DNA from: Natronohydrobacter sp.
GTDB lineage: Bacteria; Pseudomonadota; Alphaproteobacteria; Rhodobacterales; Rhodobacteraceae
Direction of reading: 5' to 3'
NCBI GenBank assembly: GCA_030603695.1
Contig: JAUVXF010000001.1
Coordinates: 124,001-188,000, forward strand
Length of the DNA stretch: 64,000 bases
Below are positions 9,084 to 17,952 of the stretch, in pieces. The position numbers were made by a program, and so were the translations under genes. Numbering within the stretch: position 1 is the stretch's first letter; every line of letters starts with the position of its first letter. Under the pieces are notes generated by a model. The model saw nothing but the letters and a program-made list of their open reading frames with translations, was not told where the DNA came from and did not search any database.

Positions 9084-9799
9084 CACAAGACACCGTGCCG
9101 CACCTCTTGATCGTGGATGATGATGCCCGCATTCGCGCGCTGTTGCAGAAATACCTGCTGCGCAACGGCTATCTTGTGACCGCCGCGCGCGACGGCGCGC
9201 ATGCGCGCCGCCTGATGCAGGGGCTGGCCTTTGATCTGATCGTGCTGGATGTGATGATGCCGGGCGAAGACGGAATAAGCCTGACACGCCATATCCGCAG
9301 CCAAAGCGCTGTGCCCGTGCTGCTGCTGACCGCGCGCGCAGAATCCGAAGACAGGATTTCGGGGTTAGAGGCCGGGGCGGATGATTACCTTCCCAAACCC
9401 TTTGAACCCCGCGAATTATTGCTGCGCATTGCCGCAATCCTGCGCCGCAACCCGCAGCCCCTTGCGCGCCCAGTGCAACCGCAACTGATTATCATGGGGC
9501 CATTACGCTATGATGTGGAACGCGGAGAGCTAAAGCGCGATGACTGCATAATCCGCCTGACCCAGACAGAGGCCACCTTGATGCGCTTTTTCTGCCAGCA
9601 TCCCGGCGAGGTTATCACGCGCGAGGCGCTGGTGGATCACCTAAGCCGCGACCGCGCAGGCCATGGCGGCATGGTAGGGCAGGAACGCGCGGTAGATGTG
9701 CAAATCACCCGCCTGCGCCGCAAGATAGAAGCAGACCCGAAAGACCCGCGCCATCTGCAAACCGTGCGCGGCGCGGGCTATATGCTGGTGGTGGATTAA
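9080..9799 (+). CDS. petR: OmpR-type DNA-binding response regulator, PetR-like
   Basis: The protein has an N-terminal receiver domain with acidic pocket DDD at 13-15, phosphoacceptor Asp57 in VLDVMMPGEDG, the switch Thr84 in LLTAR, and Lys106 in LPKPFEP. The C-terminal winged-helix OmpR/PhoB domain (about 130-236) includes LTQTEATLMRFFCQHPGEVITREAL and ends RGAGYMLVVD. It overlaps petP by four bases, so both are made from one message. No histidine kinase is nearby, so its signal input is unknown. In R. capsulatus PetR is an orphan-type regulator. The assignment to PetR rests on the conserved MarR partner and on the neighbouring ilvE. Confidence 0.8.
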   Translation: MTQDTVPHLLIVDDDARIRALLQKYLLRNGYLVTAARDGAHARRLMQGLAFDLIVLDVMMPGEDGISLTRHIRSQSAVPVLLLTARAESEDRISGLEAGADDYLPKPFEPRELLLRIAAILRRNPQPLARPVQPQLIIMGPLRYDVERGELKRDDCIIRLTQTEATLMRFFCQHPGEVITREALVDHLSRDRAGHGGMVGQERAVDVQITRLRRKIEADPKDPRHLQTVRGAGYMLVVD

Positions 9800-9810
9800 A
9801 GCATATCACG

Positions 9811-9839
9811 GCAAACCGTTAACCGGTTTGCGCAAAAAG
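9811..9839 (-). repeat. Repeat C, copy 1 (palindrome after petR)
   Basis: GCAAACCG (9811-9818) pairs with CGGTTTGC (9824-9831), followed by GCAAAAAG. Read on the minus strand it runs CTTTTTGCGCAAACCGGTT, closely matching the sequence at 26473-26505, so this is one of two copies of a palindromic element. It lies 11 bases after the petR stop. The A-rich side is on the wrong strand for a classic petR terminator. Confidence 0.5.
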
Positions 9840-9930
9840 ACATGCGGCCACAATGGATTCGCGCGGCCCGCACCCGTGTTTCACACCTGCCGATCATTGC
9901 CGCCAAATCCGCCACAGACCCGCGCAATGC

Positions 9931-9958
9931 AAAAGGCCCCGAAGTGTCCTTCGGGGCC
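9931..9958 (-). terminator. Intrinsic terminator of pnp
   Basis: On the minus strand GGCCCCGAAG pairs with CTTCGGGGCC (plus-strand 9949-9958 and 9935-9944) around a 4-nt loop and is followed by TTTT (plus-strand AAAA at 9931-9934). It lies 24 bases past the pnp stop. Confidence 0.8.
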
Positions 9959-9981
9959 TCTCTTGTCTTGCAGCGGCGGCC

Positions 9982-12111
9982 TTATTCGGCCTGCTCGCCC
10001 ACGATTTCTTCGCCGGTTTCCTGATTGACCATCTTCATCGCCAACCGCACCTTGCCACGATCATCAAAGCCCAGCAGCTTGACCTTCACTTCCTGCCCTT
10101 CCGTCAGCGCATCTGACGGGTGGTTCAGGCGGCGGTTTTCGATCTGGGACACATGCACCAGCCCGTCACGCTTGCCGAAGAAATTGACGAAAGCGCCAAA
10201 ATCCACCAGCTTTACCACACGGCCTGTGTAGATCTTGCCAATCTCCGGCTCTGCCACGATGGAATAGATCATGTCATAGGCTTTGCGGATCGCTTCCTGA
10301 TCATTAGAGGCAATCTTGATCGTGCCATCATCGTTGATATCGACCTTCGCGCCCGATACTTCCACGATCTCACGGATAACCTTGCCACCCGTGCCAATCA
10401 CTTCGCGGATTTTATCGGTCGGAACCTGCATGGTTTCGATCTTGGGCGCATATTGGCTGAAGGCATTGGCCGTTGTCAGCGCCTTGGACATTTCACCAAG
10501 GATATGCAAACGCCCGTCCTTGGCCTGCGCCAAAGCCTGCTCCATGATCTCGAATGTGATCCCCGCCACTTTGATATCCATTTGCAGGCTGGTGATGCCA
10601 CCTTCAGTGCCTGCAACTTTGAAATCCATATCGCCAAGATGGTCTTCATCGCCCAGAATATCTGTCAGCACGGCAAAGCGGCCATCCTCTTCCAGAATAA
10701 GGCCCATCGCCACACCGGCCACAGGGGCTTTCAGCGGCACGCCCGCATCCAGCATGGACAATGTGCCACCGCAAACAGTGGCCATCGAACTGGAACCATT
10801 GGATTCCGTGATCTCTGACACCATGCGGATGGTATAGGGGAAATCCGTGGCCGCAGGCAACACCGCCTGCAACGCGCGCCAAGCCAGTTTGCCATGGCCC
10901 ACTTCACGCCGCCCCGGAGGGCCAAAGCGCCCCACCTCGCCCACCGAATAGGGGGGGAAGTTGTAATGCAACAGGAAGTTGGATTTAGATGTGCCGGTCA
11001 GCGCATCGATAAACTGCTCGTCATCGCCCGTGCCCAGTGTAGTTACACACAGCGCCTGTGTTTCCCCGCGGGTGAACAGGGCAGAGCCATGCGTGCGCGG
11101 CAAAAGCCCCGTCTCAGATACGATCTGGCGCACAGTGGTTGTGTTGCGGCCATCCACGCGCGGCTCGCCATTCACCACGGCGCCCCGCAGAATAGAGGCT
11201 TCCAGCTTCTTCATGGCCGAACCAAGGTTCTCATCGGCCAGCTGCTCTTCGCTCAGCGCCGCCTTGATCGCATCACGCGCCGCCGCAATCGCCGTAACGC
11301 GCGCTTGCTTGTCGCGCAGCGCAAAAGCCGCGCGCATCTGCGCCTCGCCTGCCGCTTTCACAGCCGCATACAGCGCCGAATAATCGGGGGGCTGAAAATC
11401 AAACGGCTCTTTTGCCGCATCTTCGGCCAGCGAGATGATCAGATCAATCACCGGCTGATAGCTTTCATGGGCAAATTTCACAGCGCCCAGCATTTCGGCT
11501 TCTGACAGCTCATAGGCTTCAGATTCCACCATCATCACAGCGTCGCGCGTGCCGGCAACAACCAGATCAAGGCGTTGATCGGCCTTTTCACGCAGCTTTT
11601 CCATATCCTGACATTCGGGGTTCAGGATGTATTCGCCATCCACATAGCCCACGCGCGCAGCGCCGATTGGCCCCATGAACGGCACGCCCGAAATTGTCAG
11701 CGCGGCAGAGGCCGCAATCAGCGCCACCACATCGGGTTCATTGACCAGATCGTGACTAAGCACCGTGCAGATAACCAGCACTTCATTCTTGAACCCTTCC
11801 ACAAACAGCGGGCGGATCGGGCGGTCAATCAGGCGCGATGTCAGCGTTTCCTTGTCGGAAGGGCGCGCTTCGCGCTTCAAAAACCCACCGGGCACTTTGC
11901 CGGCGGCATAATATTTCTCTTGGTAATGCACAGTCAGCGGGAAGAAATCCTGCCCCGGCTTGGCGGCTTTGGCAAAGGTCACATTGGCCATGACAGAGGT
12001 TTCCCCCAGCGTGGCAATGACCGAACCATCGGCCTGACGGGCAATCTTGCCCGTTTCCAGTGTCAGCGTCTCTTGGCCCCACTGGATTGATTTTTTCGTG
12101 ATATTGAACAT
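9982..12111 (-). CDS. pnp: Polyribonucleotide nucleotidyltransferase (PNPase)
   Basis: PNPase degrades RNA 3' to 5' with phosphate and is part of the RNA degradosome. The 709-residue protein begins [21 protein letters not shown] and shows two RNase PH cores (about 10-230 and 310-545; the second contains [23 protein letters not shown]), a KH domain near 553-615 ([20 protein letters not shown]) and a C-terminal S1 domain ([20 protein letters not shown]). A strong terminator follows. rpsO, commonly upstream of pnp, is not present: the 339 bases before pnp hold no gene, and a capsule export gene comes next. pnp probably has its own promoter there. Confidence 0.98.
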   Translation of the reverse strand: MFNITKKSIQWGQETLTLETGKIARQADGSVIATLGETSVMANVTFAKAAKPGQDFFPLTVHYQEKYYAAGKVPGGFLKREARPSDKETLTSRLIDRPIRPLFVEGFKNEVLVICTVLSHDLVNEPDVVALIAASAALTISGVPFMGPIGAARVGYVDGEYILNPECQDMEKLREKADQRLDLVVAGTRDAVMMVESEAYELSEAEMLGAVKFAHESYQPVIDLIISLAEDAAKEPFDFQPPDYSALYAAVKAAGEAQMRAAFALRDKQARVTAIAAARDAIKAALSEEQLADENLGSAMKKLEASILRGAVVNGEPRVDGRNTTTVRQIVSETGLLPRTHGSALFTRGETQALCVTTLGTGDDEQFIDALTGTSKSNFLLHYNFPPYSVGEVGRFGPPGRREVGHGKLAWRALQAVLPAATDFPYTIRMVSEITESNGSSSMATVCGGTLSMLDAGVPLKAPVAGVAMGLILEEDGRFAVLTDILGDEDHLGDMDFKVAGTEGGITSLQMDIKVAGITFEIMEQALAQAKDGRLHILGEMSKALTTANAFSQYAPKIETMQVPTDKIREVIGTGGKVIREIVEVSGAKVDINDDGTIKIASNDQEAIRKAYDMIYSIVAEPEIGKIYTGRVVKLVDFGAFVNFFGKRDGLVHVSQIENRRLNHPSDALTEGQEVKVKLLGFDDRGKVRLAMKMVNQETGEEIVGEQAE

Positions 12112-12450
12112 CTCTTGCGTATCCTCAGGGAAAGCGCCAGCCCTCTGGCCTTTCCGTTACATATAGCGGCCCCATTGCCGCCGACCCCAATCCTATGCAT
12201 CACGCCGGGGTCTCAGCGTCACGTCTCAGATGGCTGGGGCCATACAGGAAAACCGCGCCTATGAAAAGCCCGCAAAGCGGGGCAGGGCGGGTTGGGCGTG
12301 GCGCGCAACCGTCACGCGCCCCCTGACGGCCAGAGGCGGGTTGGGGAGGTTGGAGCAAAGCGCCCTGCGCGCAATCAAGGCCGAAGGCCGCCCCCCCGCA
12401 AAGCCGCCCATCCCTGCCCGACACAGACCACCAGCCCCGGCCAGCAACCG
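12112..12450. other. Intergenic gap upstream of pnp
   Basis: No credible gene is seen in these 339 bases. The part next to pnp should carry its promoter and leader, but no clear -35/-10 pair stands out. The rest is GC-rich with several short palindromes, and 12368-12450 resembles the end of repeat A, including a CAATCAAGGCCGAAGGCCGCC block and a CCAGCAACCGCTACCC block that resembles the one downstream of the UbiB-family gene. Confidence 0.5.
12368..12450 (-). repeat. Repeat A, partial copy 4
   Basis: CAATCAAGGCCGAAGGCCGCC at 12372-12392 matches the hairpin end of repeat A (compare 19189-19209 and 57604-57624). Further on, CCAGCAACCGCTACCC parallels CCAGTAACCACTACCCC at 57654-57670, so these two partial copies share flanking sequence too. 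The central palindrome of full copies is missing. Confidence 0.4.
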
Positions 12451-14112
12451 CTACCCTGAAATCTGCTCGCGCAGCACTGCCCCTGTCATGGATGCGAACA
12501 AATACAGCCCCAGAAAAATCAGAAATGACAGGGCCGAATATTCAAACCGGCGCGGATATGTAGGCTCATCAGGTGCCACAGGCTCTACCGACAAGGCCAG
12601 ATACCGCACCTGCCGCGACACCTCTATGCGGGCGGATTCCATCTGCTGCATCGCCTGCGCGCGCATCATCTCGCGCGTTTGCACCTCTGCTTCTGCCATG
12701 ATCAGCTGGCTTTGCGTGCGCGCCAGCGAAACCCCCTCTGGCCCGTCGCGCGTCATGGAACCCCGCAACTGCGTAATCTGCGCATTCAGCGCCGCTTCGC
12801 GCCGTTCCAGCGGCAGCAGCCGGGCCGGGTTGGGCCGGATATTGGCGCGCATTTCCTGCAAACTCAGCCGCGTTTGCATCAATTCCCCTTCCAGCGCCGC
12901 AAGCCGTTGTGACAAAAGCGACAATTCCACCTCGCCCGAAAACACGCGCGATTGTTCTTGCAAATCCACCACGGCCAGCCGCGCTTCTATCAGCCTGGCC
13001 TGGGCATCTTCCAGGTTTTGCTGGGCATCGCGCATCTGGCTGTCGCGCAATCGCAGCGTCATCATATCCACATGCTCTTCGGCATAGCGGATCAGGGCGC
13101 GGGCAAAGCGTTCGCTATCTTCGGGGCTGGCGGCAATCACTTCCAGCCGCACCACGCCTTCTGTCGGATCAAAGCCGATTTTCACATGGCGCTTATAGGT
13201 TTTGAACGTGGCCTCATCTGTGGCATCGGCGGGCAGGCGGCGGATATAATCTATCCTGTCTTGCTGGAAATGCGCACGAAACCCTTCCTCACTATCCAGC
13301 CGCAACATGGCCGGGCGCGATTGCAGAAAACTTTGCACAGAGGCCGCCTCGCTCTGCCCGCCAAGCCCCATGCTGGCAGGTGTGGGCAACATGCTGGCCA
13401 AATCACCACCGCCCCCCGCATCGGCCTGCTGAATGATGAACTGGCTTTCCGTGGCATACATGGGCGTTGCGATCATGTAAAAATACCAGGCCGCAAAAAA
13501 CGTGGGCAGGCTGACAAAGACCAGCAAGCGCGTTCCCAGCAAAATCAGGCGCTTGCGCCGCCGCTTGGCAATCTCGCGCTGCACACGCTTGATTTCCTTG
13601 TCGCGCTCTGCGGCGATCCGGGCCATTCTGTCTTTGGCCTCGTCCACCGGGTTGGCGGGCATGGCAGAGGGTGGCAGCGTATCCGGGCGCGGGGCCAGCG
13701 CGCGGCTGGCGGGCAGATCATCGCCTCTCACAAGTTCCAGCATCGTGGCGCGGGCGAAAGGGTCAATCCCGCGCTGGCGCAGCATCAACACGGCCTCGAA
13801 AGCCGAAGTTGGCCGGATTCCGTGCTTTTGCGCCACACGCATGGCCATGCGCAACTGGCGCGCGGTCAGCCCTTCGGCGCGGATGGCATCTATCGCGGTG
13901 CTGGCCTTTGCACTGCCGCCCTGATCGGCCATATCCAGCATATCCGGCGCTTTGAAGGCTGTTGCCAGATCATCGTCCCTATCCGTCGGTTCTGGCGGGG
14001 GCGCGCGGCGCTCTGTGCGCAGGCTGAAAGGCGGGGCTTCGGGCTGCGGTGCAGCGGGCGCAGACCCAGAACGGCGCAACCGGAAGCGGGGCGATTTAAC
14101 CTGTGTAGTCAT
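12451..14112 (-). CDS. Capsule polysaccharide export inner-membrane protein, KpsE/CtrB/RkpR type
   Basis: This 553-residue protein belongs to the polysaccharide co-polymerase family that links an ABC exporter in the inner membrane to the outer-membrane channel. It has a Pro/Arg-rich cytoplasmic region (1-180), one membrane span at about 189-214, a periplasmic part with the Wzz-like entry YATESQFIIQQ (219-229), long coiled-coil helices (about 345-500, rich in Glu, Gln, Arg and Leu) and a second span near 528-548. The YPRRFEYSALSF segment before it resembles the conserved PxxP-like region. It overlaps the kpsT-like gene by 17 bases. No permease or outer-membrane partner gene is adjacent. Confidence 0.8.
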   Translation of the reverse strand: MTTQVKSPRFRLRRSGSAPAAPQPEAPPFSLRTERRAPPPEPTDRDDDLATAFKAPDMLDMADQGGSAKASTAIDAIRAEGLTARQLRMAMRVAQKHGIRPTSAFEAVLMLRQRGIDPFARATMLELVRGDDLPASRALAPRPDTLPPSAMPANPVDEAKDRMARIAAERDKEIKRVQREIAKRRRKRLILLGTRLLVFVSLPTFFAAWYFYMIATPMYATESQFIIQQADAGGGGDLASMLPTPASMGLGGQSEAASVQSFLQSRPAMLRLDSEEGFRAHFQQDRIDYIRRLPADATDEATFKTYKRHVKIGFDPTEGVVRLEVIAASPEDSERFARALIRYAEEHVDMMTLRLRDSQMRDAQQNLEDAQARLIEARLAVVDLQEQSRVFSGEVELSLLSQRLAALEGELMQTRLSLQEMRANIRPNPARLLPLERREAALNAQITQLRGSMTRDGPEGVSLARTQSQLIMAEAEVQTREMMRAQAMQQMESARIEVSRQVRYLALSVEPVAPDEPTYPRRFEYSALSFLIFLGLYLFASMTGAVLREQISG

Positions 14113-14749
14113 ATAAAACCTTGGCTTCCTGCAATGTATCGAAAAAATACAGTTTGCCGCTATGCATCACGGCGGCGCAATTGCAAAACTTGGATAAAAT
14201 TTCCTCGTCATGCGATACAATCACCAATGTCGAATATTGAAACCGCTCGCGCATCACCTGCCCCGCGCGGCGGTTGAATTCGACATCGGTTGTCGTCGGC
14301 ATGCCTTCATCTATCAGATACAGGTCAAAATTCATAGCCATCATCAGCGCCAGCGACAGGCGCGCGCGCATCCCCTGGCTATAGGTGCCAATCGGCATAT
14401 CGAAATATTCGCCAATGTCGCATAACCAGCGGCAAAAGGCTTCCACCTCATCGGGTTCCAGACTGTAGAGGGCAGAGATATAGCGCACATTCTCGCGGCC
14501 CGAATGCTTGGTCTCCAGCCCGCCGATAAAGCCCAGCGGAAAAGACACCGCGCAATTGCGATGAATCTTGCCGCGATCGGGCTTTTCCAACCCGGCCATC
14601 ATGTTGATGATGGTGGTCTTGCCTGTGCCATTGCGCGCCAGAATGCCCAGATTCATGCCCCGCTCTATGGTAAAGCTGGCATCTTCCAGAATGATCTTGC
14701 GCTGTTGGCCCGTCCAATATGTTTTGCTGACCGATTCAAATTCAAGCAT
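14096..14749 (-). CDS. Capsule polysaccharide ABC exporter ATPase, KpsT/CtrD type
   Basis: The 217-residue ABC ATPase drives export of capsule polysaccharide through a KpsM-type permease. Walker A is ARNGTGKT (38-45), the signature is YSQGMRARL (about 133-141), Walker B is DLYLIDEG, and the switch His is in VSHDEE. The short length, the TYWTGQQRKIIL start region and the SQGM signature fit the KpsT/Wzt group without the Wzt C-terminal extension. The start at 14749 follows AAGG and begins MLEFESVSKTY; longer frames begin with poor sequence. It is translationally coupled to the KpsE-like gene. The needed permease gene is not in the neighbourhood. Confidence 0.85.
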   Translation of the reverse strand: MLEFESVSKTYWTGQQRKIILEDASFTIERGMNLGILARNGTGKTTIINMMAGLEKPDRGKIHRNCAVSFPLGFIGGLETKHSGRENVRYISALYSLEPDEVEAFCRWLCDIGEYFDMPIGTYSQGMRARLSLALMMAMNFDLYLIDEGMPTTTDVEFNRRAGQVMRERFQYSTLVIVSHDEEILSKFCNCAAVMHSGKLYFFDTLQEAKVLYDYTG

Positions 14750-14975
14750 TGCAAAGCCTTTTACGCATACACACACGCGCGCCCCGGCAAAATTCCGGGA
14801 ATAAGCAGTTCAAACACAAACATATTGCGCTGCCTGACGCCTGCGCGCAAGCCATAGCCATCATACGGCGTTATCGCACGCCATAGCTTGCCATAAGATG
14901 AAACCTGTAAGGGATTTGCGCAGCCCTATGGCTGCCAAGGGCAAGGCCATCCGGCGCGCAACAGGTAAGCGCGCC

Positions 14976-15545
14976 TTATGCGCCCCAGGTGCGCACGGCA
15001 CCGCAATCGAAATGCACGAAATCAGAGCGCGAATACCGCCCCACACCGCCCGCATTGCAGGCCATGGCCGCCTGTGCGATCTGCCCCACAGTGCGCGAGC
15101 GCAAGCGCACATCTGCCGCTTGCCCGCGCAGATGCAGCGAATCTTGTGCCACATTGCGCGACCGCGCGCGGAGCATGGCGTTTGTCTGCGGCGAACGATA
15201 GCCGGAAAGCAGCATATAGGGTTCATTCACGCGCAGCATGTTATGGGTAGCTGCCAGAAAATCTATTGTGCGGATATCTACCGCATGAACGGCATTATTG
15301 CGCCAGTCGCGAAAGAAATGGCTGATCTCGGCCAGGGATTCGGGCACATATTGCCCATCTATCCAATAGACGATGTTAACACTCTCGCCCGTGCGGCCCG
15401 AATAGAAATTCACCTTGCGAATATCGCCCGCGCCGCGCGCATAGGCTGTCACACCTGGGAAAAACGGGGCCGCTGTTACCGCTGTTGCTGCGAAAGCGCC
15501 CAAAATTGCGCGCCGGGTTAGCTTCAGTGTTGTTGCGTCGTGCAT
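14976..15545 (-). CDS. DUF882 / YcbK-MepK-like murein endopeptidase
   Basis: The 189-residue protein has a twin-arginine-type signal (LTRRAILGAF, then an Ala-rich hydrophobic run, cleavage near AYARG at 37) and a DUF882/M15A-type domain. The zinc-site pattern is visible: SLHLRGQAADVRL with His138 and Asp145, and FVHFDCG with His178 and Asp180. In E. coli the homologue YcbK (MepK) cuts 3-3 peptidoglycan cross-links. The next gene, divergent, is an L,D-transpeptidase of the family that makes 3-3 links, the same pairing as ycbB-ycbK in E. coli. Specificity is inferred from this context. Confidence 0.8.
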   Translation of the reverse strand: MHDATTLKLTRRAILGAFAATAVTAAPFFPGVTAYARGAGDIRKVNFYSGRTGESVNIVYWIDGQYVPESLAEISHFFRDWRNNAVHAVDIRTIDFLAATHNMLRVNEPYMLLSGYRSPQTNAMLRARSRNVAQDSLHLRGQAADVRLRSRTVGQIAQAAMACNAGGVGRYSRSDFVHFDCGAVRTWGA

Positions 15546-15915
15546 AAAACGCCCTGTCCGTTGGTTCTGCCGAATCTTTGCGCCGATGGTCTGTGGCGTG
15601 GCCTTTTTTCCGGGCCAAATCCGTTGGGTGCGAAATCTGTGCCATACCAGCCCGCATTTCCCAAGCCGCTTTCACGAGTTCCATTTTTGTTCTCAGGGGT
15701 TTGAGCGGAATTTTGCCCATTTTAACCATTCCCGGCCAGCCAAAACCGTGTTTGTTAAGTAAAATCAATATGTTCAGGCCCCTGCCCGCCTTTTGCGCAG
15801 CGCAGCGGGGCCGGAATGCAACAGCGCACAAGGCGAAACCATGCTCTCAGTCTTGTTACTGGACGGGATGAGCGATAACTTGCCTACTTGGCCTAACGTG
15901 ATCGGGGGCAGCCAT
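15546..15915. other. Divergent promoter region between DUF882 and L,D-transpeptidase genes
   Basis: These 370 bases separate two divergent start codons and hold no convincing gene. The part near 15740-15775 (AAAACCGTGTTTGTTAAGTA) is locally AT-rich and is the likeliest promoter zone. Possible earlier in-frame starts of the transpeptidase lie at 15841 and 15868, so its leader may be shorter than shown. Confidence 0.4.
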
Positions 15916-17547
15916 ATGTTTGGGAATATGTCATTTTTAACACGTCGCGGGGGTGTGGCGGCGCTGGCTGTGGTGCTGGCGCTGGGGGCTGGCAGTGCCG
16001 GTATGGCGCAGCAAACCTCTGTCTTGCAAATGCCCGGCCTGCAAACCTCTGTCTTCCGGCAGGCCCTTGCCGAAAGCGTGGCCAATAATGCGAAGATTTC
16101 CGCCTTTTACCGCGATACCCAATATGCCCCGCTCTGGACAGGCGCAGACCATGCCGCCCGCCGCGCCGCGCTTTTGTCAGCGCTGGCCCGCGCGGCAGAA
16201 CATGGGCTTCCCGCCGCGCGCTATGATCTGCCCGGCCTGATTGCCGCGTTCGAGGCCGTGGAATCAGAGCGCGAGCGCGCGCAACTGGAAGCGCGCGTGA
16301 CCAAAACCTTCCTCAGCTATGCGCGCGACATCACCAGCGGCGTGCTTGATCCCGCACAGGTGGATCGCAAGATCGTGCGCGTTGTCCCCCGCCCCGATCC
16401 CGAAGCATTGCTGCATGAATTTGCACAGGCCGAACCCGTGGCCTTTCTGCGCGCGCTGGCCCCCAAGGCCCCCGAATATGCCCGCCTGTTCGCTGCCCGG
16501 CAGGATCTGGAACGCGTAATCGCCCAGGGCGGTTGGGGTGCGCCCGTGCCAGAGGCCCGCTTCACCCCCGGCACATCCGGCGAGGCCGTGATTGCCCTGC
16601 GCAATCGCCTGATTGCCATGGGGTATCTGGCACGCTCTGCCACGGCCAGCTATGATTCGGCCCTTCAGGCGGCCGTGCTGCAATTCCAGATCACACATGG
16701 AATCGAAGCTGATGGCATTGCAGGCCAGGCCACCATCCGCGCGCTGAATGTGCCCCCCGAAGAACGGCTGAAATCCGTGATCGTGGCCATGGAGCGTGAG
16801 CGCTGGTTGAACATCCCGCGCGGTGATCGGCATATCTGGGTAAACCTCACAGATTTCACCAGCCAGATCATTGATAACGATCAAGTCACGTTTGAAACCG
16901 TGTCCGTTGTGGGCGCGCAGGCGGATGACCGCCAAACCCCCGAATTCTCCGACCAGATGAGCTATCTGGAACTGAACCCGGATTGGACATTGCCGCGCTC
17001 TATTCTTGCGCGATCCTATTGGGGCGCTCTCGCCTCTGGCGGGGCGCGGCATTTGCAGATTGTGGATGCCCGTGGCCGCGTCATCTCGCGCGAGCAGGTG
17101 GATTTCTCGCGCTATACGCCCGCCAATTTCCCCTTCAATGTGCGCCAGCCGCCGGGGCCAAGCAATGCGCTGGGCGAGGTGAAATTCATGTTCCCCAACC
17201 CCTATGCAATTTACCTGCATGACACCCCCGAACGCCATCTGTTCCGCACCACAGTGCGCACCCATTCCTCTGGCTGCATCCGGCTGAATGATCCGCGCGA
17301 TTTCGCCTATGAATTGCTGTCGCGCCAGTCAGATGATCCGCAAGGGCTGTATCATTCTGTGTTGCGCACGGGCCAGCAAACCCGGATTTATCTGGAGACG
17401 CCCGTTCCCGTGCATCTGGTGTATCGCACCGCCTTTACCGATGTGCGCGGCGCGCTGAACTTCCGCAATGACATGTATGGCCGCGATGGCCGCATATATG
17501 ACGCGCTTGTGCGCGCTGGCGCGGTGGAAAACGGCCTGCGCACCTGA
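15916..17547 (+). CDS. L,D-transpeptidase, YcbB/LdtD type
   Basis: The enzyme forms 3-3 peptidoglycan cross-links in the periplasm. The 543-residue protein has a signal peptide or anchor (GGVAALAVVLALGAGSAGMAQ, about 14-34), a scaffold region, a peptidoglycan-binding domain (about 215-280, with FTPGTSGEAVIALRNRL and YDSALQAAVLQFQ) and a YkuD catalytic domain (about 295-480) whose motif HSSGCIRLND puts the nucleophile near Cys454. HDTPERHLF just before is also typical. The start at 15916 has GGGGGC six bases upstream; starts at 15928, 15868 or 15841 are possible. It is divergent from the MepK-like gene, a functional partner. Confidence 0.9.
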   Translation: MFGNMSFLTRRGGVAALAVVLALGAGSAGMAQQTSVLQMPGLQTSVFRQALAESVANNAKISAFYRDTQYAPLWTGADHAARRAALLSALARAAEHGLPAARYDLPGLIAAFEAVESERERAQLEARVTKTFLSYARDITSGVLDPAQVDRKIVRVVPRPDPEALLHEFAQAEPVAFLRALAPKAPEYARLFAARQDLERVIAQGGWGAPVPEARFTPGTSGEAVIALRNRLIAMGYLARSATASYDSALQAAVLQFQITHGIEADGIAGQATIRALNVPPEERLKSVIVAMERERWLNIPRGDRHIWVNLTDFTSQIIDNDQVTFETVSVVGAQADDRQTPEFSDQMSYLELNPDWTLPRSILARSYWGALASGGARHLQIVDARGRVISREQVDFSRYTPANFPFNVRQPPGPSNALGEVKFMFPNPYAIYLHDTPERHLFRTTVRTHSSGCIRLNDPRDFAYELLSRQSDDPQGLYHSVLRTGQQTRIYLETPVPVHLVYRTAFTDVRGALNFRNDMYGRDGRIYDALVRAGAVENGLRT

Positions 17548-17663
17548 CAAGGGCTGCGCAGCGCCGCACTGCGGCAAATACAAGAAATTGAGTTGGCCCC
17601 CTGTTACGAAACTGTTACAGTTCCAACAGATACAGGATGCACCTGAGCAAGGGAGTGTGTCCC

Positions 17664-17951
17664 ATGGGACTGGATATCATGCACGGAAATGATCTGATCG
17701 CAGAGCGGGTGAAAGCCATCATCGCCGAACAGGCGCTGATAGAGCCATCAGAACTGACCCTACAATCCCGCTTGGCCGATCTGGGAATCGACAGTCTGGG
17801 GCTTGTGGAATGTATTTTCGGCATTGAAGAAGCGTTTGGCGTGTCTGTGCCCTTCAACGCCAACACGCCCGACCAGCCGGGCTTTGATATATCATCGGTT
17901 GGCGCCATCATTGCCGAGGTTGAAAAGCTGGTCGCCCGACAGGCCGCATAA
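17664..17951 (+). CDS. Acyl carrier protein (secondary), 95 aa
   Basis: The protein is an acidic four-helix carrier with the phosphopantetheine site DLGIDSLGLVE, Ser44. The rest (IFGIEEAFGVSVPF) fits a type II acyl carrier protein but is not the housekeeping AcpP, which has a different and highly conserved sequence. The start at 17664 has AGGGAG about seven bases upstream. The ketosynthase gene begins one base after its stop, so the two are translated together and the ketosynthase probably extends acyl chains on this carrier. The product is unknown; special long-chain or modified acyl groups for lipid A or lipoproteins are possible. Confidence 0.85.
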   Translation: MGLDIMHGNDLIAERVKAIIAEQALIEPSELTLQSRLADLGIDSLGLVECIFGIEEAFGVSVPFNANTPDQPGFDISSVGAIIAEVEKLVARQAA

Positions 17952-17952
17952 G

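Noticed and set aside
12952-14277. Long open frame on the plus strand opposite the capsule export genes
   Set aside because: It is antisense to a well-supported gene; the translation is rich in His, Gln and Arg with no domain, typical of shadow frames in GC-rich DNA.
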